Assembly: GCA_937892095.1 (NCBI GenBank)
Contig: CALAVC010000107.1
Location: 1-20,109, forward strand
Origin: an uncultured Bacteroidales bacterium
GTDB taxonomy: Bacteria > Bacteroidota > Bacteroidia > Bacteroidales > Marinilabiliaceae
Length of the DNA stretch: 20,109 nt
Direction of reading: 5' to 3'
The notes beneath the pieces are model-generated. The model made no database searches. It worked only from the letters and a program-made list of their open reading frames with translations, and had not been told where the DNA came from. Shown in pieces: positions 7,562 to 16,000 of the stretch (position 1 is its first letter; each line of letters opens with the position of its first letter). The translations under genes were made by a program, and so were the position numbers.

Positions 7562-10132
7562 TTATTCGTTATCTATGTTAATACCGTGTTTATGCCAATC
7601 AAAACCGAACTCTTCGCCAAAACAAATCAGACCTTCTTTGTCTTTATTGGTAAGGTTTCCTCTTCTTACGTCAAAAAGTGGCTCATACAATTCCTTGATG
7701 ACGTTACCACCTCTTTCCATCATTTCTCGTAATGGTTGCATCAGAAAGAAATACGTTCTTGTCTCATTGGCGATTTCAAAGCATCTAATAATGGAGACAT
7801 CTATTCCGTCGAATCCCCATGGACCATCATCAAATTGAAGAGGATAGTTACAAGTCAAATCTGTGTTCTTGCTGAGATCTTGGAAGATTATACCAAAGTC
7901 TGGAGTATCAGTATGCGATGCAACTTGAGGTTCTACACCTTTGTCGTAATTCCAGACAAGAGCTTCTTGTCCTTCCCAATTTGCATCCTCTTTACTCAAG
8001 CCGAAACTCACTATCAAGCAATCTGGTGCCATCGTGTCGAACAGTTTCCCTACATACTTGGCATTTTCTGTCCATTTGACAATAGCTGCCATCCCTACAC
8101 TTGGGTTTCCCGATATGTTCAAGAAGTCATCTGAGTATATGCTGCGCATATTCTTGCATTCGTACGCCTGGTAGCCATGTTTGCTAAAGTCGTTTAACTG
8201 TACTCGTTGCTTGAATATGTATGGGAGCTCCAGTTTCTCTTCTCCATGCAGATACTTGACAATTCTTCCATCAAGCAGAACTTCCTTTATTAATGTTGGT
8301 CGATAGACATCTACTTCGTAGTAGCTATCTCCTTCTCCGAATTTGACAGGACGTGTCGGTTCCAGCATAATACCATCCATTGGTATCATGTCTTGTTGTG
8401 CCGATTCTTGTTTGCTAAAGTCTCTATATCTGATACACTCTGCATCGTAATCGCGGGCAATAGGAATGCTAGTACTTAGGCATGGAAGATAAGCTACATT
8501 CATTTTGTACCTTTGGTTCTTTGCCGTGATTCTTAGTGTCACATCTCCGTACGGAGGTTCATTTTCGTCTGTCCAAAGCGTATAGTCACCGTTAGTCTTC
8601 TTGTACTCTATCCCTTGAATCTGAGTGTCTTCCTCGGGACAAGAATTAACTATGTCGTCCCTCGTGGCAAAATGTCGTACAACGACATCTTCTTTTCCGA
8701 AAATAACAGGCAATTCATCAACATCATACTCCTCGCTTATGTCAGGATCGTCTATGTAGTAGTGGCGAATATTGCCACCGTTCACATAGTGTATAGTGTT
8801 AGTATATAGTCTTGTCGTAACTTGATCGAAACCTATTCTATTGAATAGCGTTATCTCTTTACCTTTATCATCGACAAAGGTGATTGAGTCGTATATGTAG
8901 ACCCAGTTCCATGTCTCGCTTACGCCATATTGCTGGTCGCGGAACTGTTTACGATACACATCAATCGATAAGGACGAATCCTTCAGTTGGCATCCGTTCG
9001 AGAATAGTAATGCTGTCTGCTTCTGTGCGTTCTGTGTTGACGTCCATGTATAACCGTATGCCTCAGCTCGCCACAATTGAATATATTCTGTTGTATCTTG
9101 TGTCTGTGCAATGTATTCGTTTCCGCTATCATCTTTCACTACCACCTCTATCTTATCGAATCGACATGAAGGTACGTTCTTTACTTGCACACCTCTTTCC
9201 ACACCCAATGTAACAAAGTCATTAACGCCATGATTGAGGTATGTTATAATAGGACTTTCCATCGTCTGCGGCTCAACAACGCTGTCTCCGTTCTTGAATC
9301 TTACGTATACGTATAGGCGCTGCAGATTCTCTGGGTTAGGCACACCCCACAGATGTACTCTGTCGTAACGTAAATATTGATGCGAGCCCCCACCAACTTC
9401 TTCTGGCTTTAGCCAACACCTAAGACGACGGGTCATATATGTATAATCGGGCGAGAACGTCACTGCCCACTCAAGTCGAAATTTCGACCTAAATATATCA
9501 TCGTTTGCTGCTTTGATGGTGGCAACAAATCGATTTACGTCCGAATGCTCATTTCCAAGATCGTCCTGATGGAACGGCATATTCCCATTTAATATTTCTC
9601 TCAGATATTCATATAGGGAATGCTGCCGTTTTATGCTTTCACGGAAAGCTATTGCACGCGATTCATCATCAATGTTTTCGAGGGTATAATCCTCCCCATG
9701 ATATATGCGGCACAAGCCTTTCAGGAATCTCATTTTGTCATTCCTGTTTAGCTCATGCTGTATGGCTAGGCCACCTAACACATATATGGAATACATCAGG
9801 CGAGCTGTTCCATTGTCATCTTTGTACAGATAGTTCTTGAGACTTATACCACTGTTCTCCCAGAGCGTTTTATAATCGACTCCATCAATCAGCATATTCT
9901 TATTGCCACTTTGGTAGCGTCGCTTGTACCACTCTGCCATGTAAATGATGGTGGTCACAGCATTCTCTGACTTAGCCAATACACAGACTCCCTTAGTCTC
10001 AACAATAGACTTCAACCAGATTTCAAGCTCATTGAAATCTGCTTCCGACAATCGTAGTCTCCACACATAAGGCTGACTGATGTCGAACTGCGCTATCTTG
10101 TCCAGGAGTTGTCGACTCAGTCTTCCTTCCAT
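7562..10132 (-). CDS. druH: DruH-like protein (YjiT / STY4851 family), Druantia type III
   Basis: This 856-residue soluble protein has no clear membrane segments. The N-terminal block is the recognisable part: QPYVWRLRLSEADFNEL (about 20-36), YMAEWYKRRYQSG (64-76) and GGLAIQHEL (120-128). It resembles the opening of E. coli YjiT / STY4851-family proteins, where an aromatic-rich YAAEWWRR-type motif and a later GGLPLRLL-type motif occupy the same places. This family is DruH of type III Druantia and is encoded directly before DruE, as here. The remaining ~700 residues look beta-rich and hold no catalytic motif I can name; no biochemical activity is assigned. Start ATG overlaps the HNH gene's end by 16 bases, with AAAGG just upstream, suggesting translational coupling. 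The family call comes from memory of motifs plus gene order and needs a profile search. Confidence 0.68.
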   Translation of the reverse strand: MEGRLSRQLLDKIAQFDISQPYVWRLRLSEADFNELEIWLKSIVETKGVCVLAKSENAVTTIIYMAEWYKRRYQSGNKNMLIDGVDYKTLWENSGISLKNYLYKDDNGTARLMYSIYVLGGLAIQHELNRNDKMRFLKGLCRIYHGEDYTLENIDDESRAIAFRESIKRQHSLYEYLREILNGNMPFHQDDLGNEHSDVNRFVATIKAANDDIFRSKFRLEWAVTFSPDYTYMTRRLRCWLKPEEVGGGSHQYLRYDRVHLWGVPNPENLQRLYVYVRFKNGDSVVEPQTMESPIITYLNHGVNDFVTLGVERGVQVKNVPSCRFDKIEVVVKDDSGNEYIAQTQDTTEYIQLWRAEAYGYTWTSTQNAQKQTALLFSNGCQLKDSSLSIDVYRKQFRDQQYGVSETWNWVYIYDSITFVDDKGKEITLFNRIGFDQVTTRLYTNTIHYVNGGNIRHYYIDDPDISEEYDVDELPVIFGKEDVVVRHFATRDDIVNSCPEEDTQIQGIEYKKTNGDYTLWTDENEPPYGDVTLRITAKNQRYKMNVAYLPCLSTSIPIARDYDAECIRYRDFSKQESAQQDMIPMDGIMLEPTRPVKFGEGDSYYEVDVYRPTLIKEVLLDGRIVKYLHGEEKLELPYIFKQRVQLNDFSKHGYQAYECKNMRSIYSDDFLNISGNPSVGMAAIVKWTENAKYVGKLFDTMAPDCLIVSFGLSKEDANWEGQEALVWNYDKGVEPQVASHTDTPDFGIIFQDLSKNTDLTCNYPLQFDDGPWGFDGIDVSIIRCFEIANETRTYFFLMQPLREMMERGGNVIKELYEPLFDVRRGNLTNKDKEGLICFGEEFGFDWHKHGINIDNE

Positions 10133-10884
10133 ACCTTTATGCTTTTCTTTTCTCCTCTATATGCCGTCCTTAACTCCCGTAGTGTCAGAGGGCCTTCTTT
10201 GCCATGATGTATCATGGAGTGACAATTTGAACAAAGCGGCACCAGATTCTCTACGTAGTCGTCAGGAAGACTCTCGTTGTACGTCGAAATCATTTTTAGG
10301 TGATGAACTTCTATGAACCTATCACCTAACTCTTCACCGTATAATTCAGCGAAGTTCATTCCACAGCATTGACATTGATAACCATATTTATCAATGCAGG
10401 TCTGACGCAACGACGGATTTCGCTTCACCACCTCTCGCTCTTGCTCAACGTGCCGACGTTCTCCCTCTGTCATTTCTCTCTCATGGGGTTTGGTAGTGGC
10501 TGACGTGGAATGCGTTGATGTCTTTGGGGCTTTCACGTCCCCCTCGATATTGATTTTTTGACTAAAGAGTTTTTGAAATGCTTTCGATTCCAGAAAACTT
10601 GAATATCTTCCCAAATGAAAAGAGTACTGATGTTCAATAGCATCATCCTCTGCCCTCATTTTTTCGTCATTCGCTATTCTATTTCGTACACTATCGTAAA
10701 AGCGATGATCGGTATTTTCGTATATGCTTGTAAAATTGCTGCTTACATATTTGCGGATGAAGTTTCCCAAATCTACCTCTGTAAAGTTTGCAAACGCCTC
10801 GGCATTAGGGTTGCGCTTCGACAACTCTTCTATGTACGCCTTGCGTATTACTTCTACTGATGGTATTTTGAGATTCTTCGTCAT
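10117..10884 (-). CDS. HNH endonuclease with a novel N-terminal domain
   Basis: The C-terminal half of this 255-residue protein is a zinc-supported HNH fold: CQCC (171-174), IEVHHL (191-196, catalytic histidine pair), NLVPLCSNCH (213-222) and IHHG (225-228). The arrangement resembles McrA-like and other restriction-type HNH nucleases. Residues 1-115 form a helical domain I do not recognise, joined to the nuclease by a Ser/Thr-rich linker (about 118-135) and a charged helix. The N-terminal part may recognise DNA or a partner protein. The gene follows Fic by 9 bases and overlaps the druH-like start by 16 bases, so it should be made together with DruH and DruE. Neither DruH nor DruE shows a nuclease motif I can see, so this could supply cleavage; that is inference. 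All visible HNH residues are present. Confidence 0.88.
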   Translation of the reverse strand: MTKNLKIPSVEVIRKAYIEELSKRNPNAEAFANFTEVDLGNFIRKYVSSNFTSIYENTDHRFYDSVRNRIANDEKMRAEDDAIEHQYSFHLGRYSSFLESKAFQKLFSQKINIEGDVKAPKTSTHSTSATTKPHEREMTEGERRHVEQEREVVKRNPSLRQTCIDKYGYQCQCCGMNFAELYGEELGDRFIEVHHLKMISTYNESLPDDYVENLVPLCSNCHSMIHHGKEGPLTLRELRTAYRGEKKSIKVWKED

Positions 10885-10893
10885 AACTAAATT

Positions 10894-11934
10894 CTATTTT
10901 TTCTTGTACGAACGATTCTTGTTTCCACCCTGCGCTTCCAGATAGCCAAACTCCGTAAGTTGGCGCAGGTAGCGCTTGGTCGTGGTCTCTGTATAACCGA
11001 AACGAGCAACCACCTCTTCGGTCGTCACTTCTTCTTTATCGGCCATATAATCTAAAATATCGACCATTTTCTCCGCCAAAGATGGCTTTATCGACCATTT
11101 ATCGACCATTTTCTCCATCAAAACATGTTTATCGACCACTTTCTCTGTCGTCGATTGGATGTATTGGTCTATCTCGCTCTTCAAGTGTTTGCAGTGAAGT
11201 GCTGTCATGCAGTCGAGGAAGATGTTTATGTCATCGTTCTCTCGGGTGTCTATCAGGGCTTGTATATATTCCGCCTTGTCGTCTTTGAGAACCTTAGTAG
11301 GCAGCACTCCAAACTCCCATTGCAATAGGTTCATCAGTAGCCTGCACGTGCGTCCGTTGCCATCGGCCCACGGATGTATGCTGACCAACTCGTAGTGTGC
11401 CCAGAAGCTTAGGTCGTATATCGCTGTCACATTAGTCGTGTCTACCGTCTTGCGTCTCTTGTTGAGTTCCTCGCAAAATGCAGCAAGGCGTTCTGGAACT
11501 TTCTGATACGACATGTACGATTTGCCACCTACGCCAGCCGTGACGTTCAGCTTGCGCAGCTCTCCTTTCGCTGCCGAGAACGACCCGCCTATCACGTTAT
11601 ATTCGCTGCCTGTTCGCGCCATCACTTTGCTCGCAAGTGTTATCAGCCAGTCAACCGTAATGGGCTCATGCTTTGCAATCCACTTTCGCCCATATTCGTA
11701 TGCAGCCTTTAGGTCGAGATTCATCATCTGCTCCACTATCGTTCGCTTGCTCGATGTGATGCCTTCGTCGAACAACAGCTGTGCTTCTACCTCGGTGACT
11801 GTGGAGCCCTCAATGGCTGTGGAGTGCGTAATGATGGAGTACAGATAGAACTTTTCGAAGTCTATCTGATTCGATATGCCCAGTGCCTCATGCTGTTGTA
11901 GCAGTTTTAGTAGCTGTTCTCTACTTCCGTTCAT
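10894..11934 (-). CDS. Fic-domain protein (probable AMPylase) with inhibitory helix and C-terminal winged helix
   Basis: The catalytic Fic motif HPWADGNGRTCR is complete (residues about 187-198 from the ATG start). Near the N-terminus HSTAIEGS contains the [S/T]xxxE[G/N] inhibitory motif, so this is a self-inhibited class II Fic protein expected to transfer AMP from ATP to a target hydroxyl. A winged-helix-like segment (TTEEVVARFGY to FGYLEAQGG) closes the protein, suggesting DNA binding or self-regulation. Between them is a repeat-rich linker. I chose ATG at 11932-11934: it shares its A with the preceding gene's TGA and has GGAGGAA six bases upstream. An in-frame GTG at 11937 would add one residue. 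Fic genes are common accessory genes in Bacteroidales R-M loci; here it sits between YhcG and the HNH gene. Its target is unknown. Confidence 0.92.
   Translation of the reverse strand: MNGSREQLLKLLQQHEALGISNQIDFEKFYLYSIITHSTAIEGSTVTEVEAQLLFDEGITSSKRTIVEQMMNLDLKAAYEYGRKWIAKHEPITVDWLITLASKVMARTGSEYNVIGGSFSAAKGELRKLNVTAGVGGKSYMSYQKVPERLAAFCEELNKRRKTVDTTNVTAIYDLSFWAHYELVSIHPWADGNGRTCRLLMNLLQWEFGVLPTKVLKDDKAEYIQALIDTRENDDINIFLDCMTALHCKHLKSEIDQYIQSTTEKVVDKHVLMEKMVDKWSIKPSLAEKMVDILDYMADKEEVTTEEVVARFGYTETTTKRYLRQLTEFGYLEAQGGNKNRSYKKK
11059..11145 (-). repeat. Imperfect short repeats inside the fic gene
   Basis: The octamer ATCGACCA occurs at 11059, 11090, 11101 and 11131 on the plus strand. Three copies extend to the 15-mer ATCGACCAYTTTCTC, spaced 42 and 30 bases apart, so they keep the fic frame. 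They encode repeated EK[MV]VD motifs in the linker between the Fic domain and the C-terminal winged helix. Confidence 0.75.
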
Positions 11935-13043
11935 CACTTCTTCCTCCGTTCCAATTCTGACACGGTACGATCAACGACTTCCTGAAGCTGATACGTAGCT
12001 ACGCCAAGCGGCTTGTTGATGTCTTTCAATGACCATTCAACCACCGTTTTGTCTGTCGATTTGCATATAATCAAGCCCACTGAGGGATTGTCGCCTTCAC
12101 CGCGCAACAGTTGGTCTGCTGCCGTAACGTAGAAATTCAGTTTGCCCGCAAATTCGGGAACATACTTCACGGCCTTCAGTTCGATAATGACATATCGGTG
12201 CTGAGGAATATGATAGAACACCAGATCGGGAAAGAATGTCTGCCCGCCTGGCATCTGCAACTCCATCTGCCGACCTACGTATGAGAAGCCCTTGCCGAGT
12301 TCCAAGAGAAAACGTGTGACGTTGGCAACCAATGCGTCCTCAAGGTCTTTCTCGTCGTAGCGAGCTTTCATCGTCAGGAACTCAAAGTTGTATGGGTCTT
12401 TCAATATCTCTTTGGCCGACTCTATCTGCGCCTCAGGCAGTGTGGTGCCGAAATTGGTCTTGGCAGTGCCCTCTCGCTTGTATAGCTTGGCTGCTATTTG
12501 GTCTTCCAATGCAGGACGAGACCAATTGTTATCAATAGTCTTGTTGACATAGAACAAGGCTTCGTCCATTGAATTGCACTTAGTGAATATCTCAATATGC
12601 TGCCCCCAAGGAATAAGACCAAATCTTTCTGGCATCTCTAATTCGTCAACGACCCGTTGACGATTTTCATTGATGCGTTTCGGTTGGGCAAAGTCCAATT
12701 CGTCAGCAGCCTGCTGACGAATTACAACTTGCTCATAATAAAATGCATACCAACGCTTTATGTATTTTAAGTTGGTGACAGAAAACCCTGTTGCGTTCGG
12801 AAACATTGTACGCATATCAAGGCTCAACTGATTGAAAAAACCACTTCCCCATTTGCTCTCTGCCTGCTTCTGAACGATGTCTCGCCCCAGCTCCCAATAG
12901 TATTCGAGCAAAGCAGCATTCACACGTACCGCCGCCTTCGCCTGGCTTCGCTGAAAGCGGCGCTTAAAATCCGATAGCCATTCCACATACTCTGGATCCG
13001 CTATAGTGCCTTCGCTATATACAAATCTCGGTCTATCTTCCAT
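11934..13043 (-). CDS. YhcG-family (DUF1016) PD-(D/E)XK nuclease-domain protein
   Basis: The N-terminal DUF1016 part has the family pattern around residues 50-120 of the longest frame (AAVRVNAALLEYYWELGRDI, then a GSGFFNQLS segment and a FSVTNLKYIKRWY segment). The C-terminal nuclease-like domain carries the PD-(D/E)XK signature: FFPDLVFYH (catalytic Asp) and VIIELKA (ExK), followed by a helix with Gln (AADQLLRG). It is a probable DNA nuclease often found in R-M and defence clusters; its exact role is unclear. The frame is open to an ATG at 13091, which would overlap the upstream gene by 26 bases without any ribosome site. I prefer the ATG at 13043 because GAGGGG lies seven bases before it (13051-13056), giving 369 residues. 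The stop TGA overlaps the fic start. Two palindromes interrupt the region just after the N-terminal domain. Confidence 0.88.
   Translation of the reverse strand: MEDRPRFVYSEGTIADPEYVEWLSDFKRRFQRSQAKAAVRVNAALLEYYWELGRDIVQKQAESKWGSGFFNQLSLDMRTMFPNATGFSVTNLKYIKRWYAFYYEQVVIRQQAADELDFAQPKRINENRQRVVDELEMPERFGLIPWGQHIEIFTKCNSMDEALFYVNKTIDNNWSRPALEDQIAAKLYKREGTAKTNFGTTLPEAQIESAKEILKDPYNFEFLTMKARYDEKDLEDALVANVTRFLLELGKGFSYVGRQMELQMPGGQTFFPDLVFYHIPQHRYVIIELKAVKYVPEFAGKLNFYVTAADQLLRGEGDNPSVGLIICKSTDKTVVEWSLKDINKPLGVATYQLQEVVDRTVSELERRKK
12644..12662. repeat. 19-base palindrome A within the yhcG-like gene
   Basis: Perfect 8-base arms (CGTCAACG / CGTTGACG) flank a 3-base ACC centre. It has the same length and nearly the same ends as palindrome B about 38 bases away, and it lies in coding sequence (reading as RQRVVDELE on the minus strand). 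Confidence 0.8.
12697..12723. repeat. 27-base palindrome B within the yhcG-like gene
   Basis: Perfect 13-base arms (AATTCGTCAGCAG / CTGCTGACGAATT) surround a single central C. Its core, CGTCAGCAGCCTGCTGACG, is a variant of palindrome A, with five differing positions that keep the pairing. It encodes VIRQQAADELD. Confidence 0.85.
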
Positions 13044-13050
13044 CTCTTTT

Positions 13051-13056
13051 CCCCTC
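13051..13056 (-). promoter_or_regulatory. Ribosome binding site that sets the yhcG-like start
   Basis: On the minus strand GAGGGG is followed by seven bases and ATG (13041-13043). It lies downstream of the helicase-MTase stop codon (13066-13068). No comparable site precedes the alternative ATG at 13091. Confidence 0.6.
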
Positions 13057-13065
13057 AGCTCGTCT

Positions 13066-16000
13066 CTAATCCATTGGTGCAATATGTTCATTGATGAATG
13101 CTATTTCATCAAGTCCCAACTCATACTTCACAAAAAGTTGCTGATCTATATCATCAACACTTCTCGTCCAATCTATGTCAGAATCTGGCGTGAAGTCTTG
13201 AATGGGTACATTCGCCCAAGTTTCCTTCGGATTATTTTGGGTTACTTTTAGCGTCCCTAATAACGTTCGAGCAAATTTGGTTTTTACATACTTTAGGCAA
13301 GCTTCAGCTTCTTCTTTTGTCTCAAATTTTCCGACACTCAGGAAAGTAAGGGTATGCCCGATTACGGGCTGCCCGATTACGGGCGTAGATAAAACCTCTC
13401 CTATAGCTCCTGTTCCATTTGCTTTAGGAACAAACACTTTGTACTTATCGATGTTGTCGGGGCATTTTACGTATTTACGCTTCGTCCAAAGATACGCACG
13501 CTCATTATTTACCCTGCCAAGAATCTGGATGTAATCGTCTTCATCACTAGGCTTGTTTTCCGAAAACAACTCAGGATACTGACTAAAAGCTGTAGAATTA
13601 AGATCATACCTATGTCCTTTGCTATGTCGACCTTCTATCTCTGGATGCTCAGAATATGCCTCTTCGGTAATCCTATATAAATCACGAGGATAAACTAAAT
13701 CAGAGAAAGAAACAAAACTCTTGTTTTTGATCTTGTCAAGAATGCTATGCAGCTCTTCAAAAGCAGAGAACGTTCCTATTGGCCCTATCTCTCTAGTGTT
13801 GTCCCAAAATGTCGTTGCAATGCCACCCTTAACATCTACGTTCGGAAATACTTCAATACTGTTAGCCCAATATTGAGAAACAATAAAATGAGGATTGCTT
13901 TTGATTCTTTTATTCCATTCTTTGGGTGTTTTCCCCGCATCAAACAGGAATCGGGCAGGATGAATCATCGTCCCGTACACCGACAATTGACTGGCCACAT
14001 CTATAAATAGATGATAGACAGGGTTGGCGCCGTTACCATTTCCTCCGTTTACTTCTTGATATGGCGGATTCCCCACCACAGCACTAAACTTTATCATCTC
14101 TTTGCTTGTTGTTCCTTTCCAGAATCCCAAACTCTTCAACTCCTTTACGAGTTCATCTTGGTTATCTGATGCTTTCTCTACTAGTTTTTCTGCTTTTATA
14201 TTTGCTTTCTTTTCTACTTGTCTAAAGCCAAATAGCGTGCGGCGAGTAATACCTGCAGCCATTGGTGTGTTGCAAATCACAAACATGTTGTCTGCGACAA
14301 TATCATCCCATACGACTTGTTCTTCTTGCACGCTAATCGTTTCGGGGGCAATGCGCTCTGCTCTTACATACTCCTCCAATCGGCGACGGTAAAGAGAATA
14401 TGTCACGTATAGCGGATACAGACCAGTCTTGGAATTAATCTCCAAAATTTTGGTCTGTACTTCACCTCCATCATCAACGCTGTTAAACAACTCTTGCGTC
14501 ACATCACCTTGGTCTATAAAGCGTGGCTTATCTATCTGTCCATTCTTTTCGTCGAAAGTCTCGTCGAAGAAGCACCATCCACCTATGGTGTCGCTCATGT
14601 GCATATTCACCACGCGCCACGGTGTAAGAACAGTTTCCTTGTCTGGATTGCGGAAGTACGAGAATATCTCTGTAATCTGCTTTATGCGGTCCTCTACGTG
14701 CATGAAGTCGGCCTCGCGCACCAATTCGCGATACCTCTTGCCTGCCTCCATGAAGCGCGTAGCGTTGAAGCACTTCTTTATCTTATTGAAGTCATCCTTG
14801 GTGATTTTCTGCATAAACTCCTTCCACGACTCGTCCTTGATCTTTCGTGTAAAGTTGTCTATGGTCAAGTCTTCCGTAGTGTCTCCCGCATCAGCACCGC
14901 CATACATTAGCAGCGGTATGCGCAATGCTATGCCTCGTATGTTGGTAATGCGTTTCCTGAACTCCTCGCGCTCCTCCTTCGCCTTCTCGCGCTTGGCCAT
15001 TCGTTCCGCTTCCTCTTTTATCCATTGCTGCTTTTCTTCTTCGCTCCAGGACTCCCACTGTTTCTTGAACTCTGCATCTTTTTCGGTCTTCTTCCTTGCC
15101 TTCGCCGAGGCTTCGGCTTTCTTTTGTGCAATCTTGGCTTCCCAAGCCGCACGTTGTTCAGGCGTCATGTGGCTGAGGTCGACTGTTGTCTTGGCTTCCT
15201 TGCGTTTCTCGTCCGCCGCTTGGCCTCCATTCTCACCAATGTGGTTTATCACTTCGGGAGCGACGCTGTTGAGTTCCTCTTGGTTATATAGGCAAGGATC
15301 ATCAAAACCCTTACGAACAAGTCGGTCGATGAATACGCTCTCAAGTTTCTTATAAATGTCATCGATGCTAAGTGGCGACATTTGTCCTCCCGTCATAGAT
15401 ATTACAGGACATAGATCGACGAAGTCTTTTACGGTCTCTTTGTCGCGCATCTCCTGCGTCTTATCTTCATCGCCTTCTTTAGCTTTATTGGCATCTTTCT
15501 TTGTAATAGAGGAGAACTTTGCAGTTTCTGCCACTATCTTGAGTGTACGGTCAGGTGCGAAGTCGAATACGTAGCATTGTGTTTTCATCTTCCCGTCGTG
15601 CGTCTTATATGGCGACTGCACTCGGAAGATAGTCTGCATATATGTAGCTGCATTGTCGCCTCCCTTTAGGTAGAGCACCGCAGTCCATGGTTCTACCGTC
15701 ACTCCTGTTGTCAACCGACCGCACGATATGGTTATCGTCCATGTTTTTTCTGGCATTTCACCGATGGCACTATTGACAACGTCGAGAGCCGTTTCCTGCT
15801 GCTCGTCTGTCTCTACATTGCCAGCCACATTCACTATTTTGAACCGTCTGAATGTAGGGTGTTCTTTGAGCATCGTTTCAAGAGCTTTCGCTTCGTCTAT
15901 GTGGCTCACAACCCACAGCGTATGTCTGAACATACTGCGATACTCATTTGTGGAGAATGGAAAATTGTTGGTGTCGTCCTTGGTGCAGAGCAAATCGAGG

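Noticed and set aside
10884..10896. Promoter between fic and the HNH gene
   Set aside because: The gap is only nine bases; I found no convincing Bacteroidota promoter motif, so a separate promoter there is not supported.
11059..11145. CRISPR array
   Set aside because: The repeats are short, unevenly spaced, imperfect and lie within the fic coding frame; no cas genes are present.
13356..13384. Intrinsic terminator or operator
   Set aside because: The small CCCG/CGGG palindromes are duplicated within coding sequence, have no T run and keep the reading frame.
14429..15355. Long plus-strand open frame of 308 codons
   Set aside because: It is a shadow of the charged linker and MTase region of the helicase-MTase gene on the minus strand; its Ser-rich composition is the reverse of Glu/Lys-rich codons.
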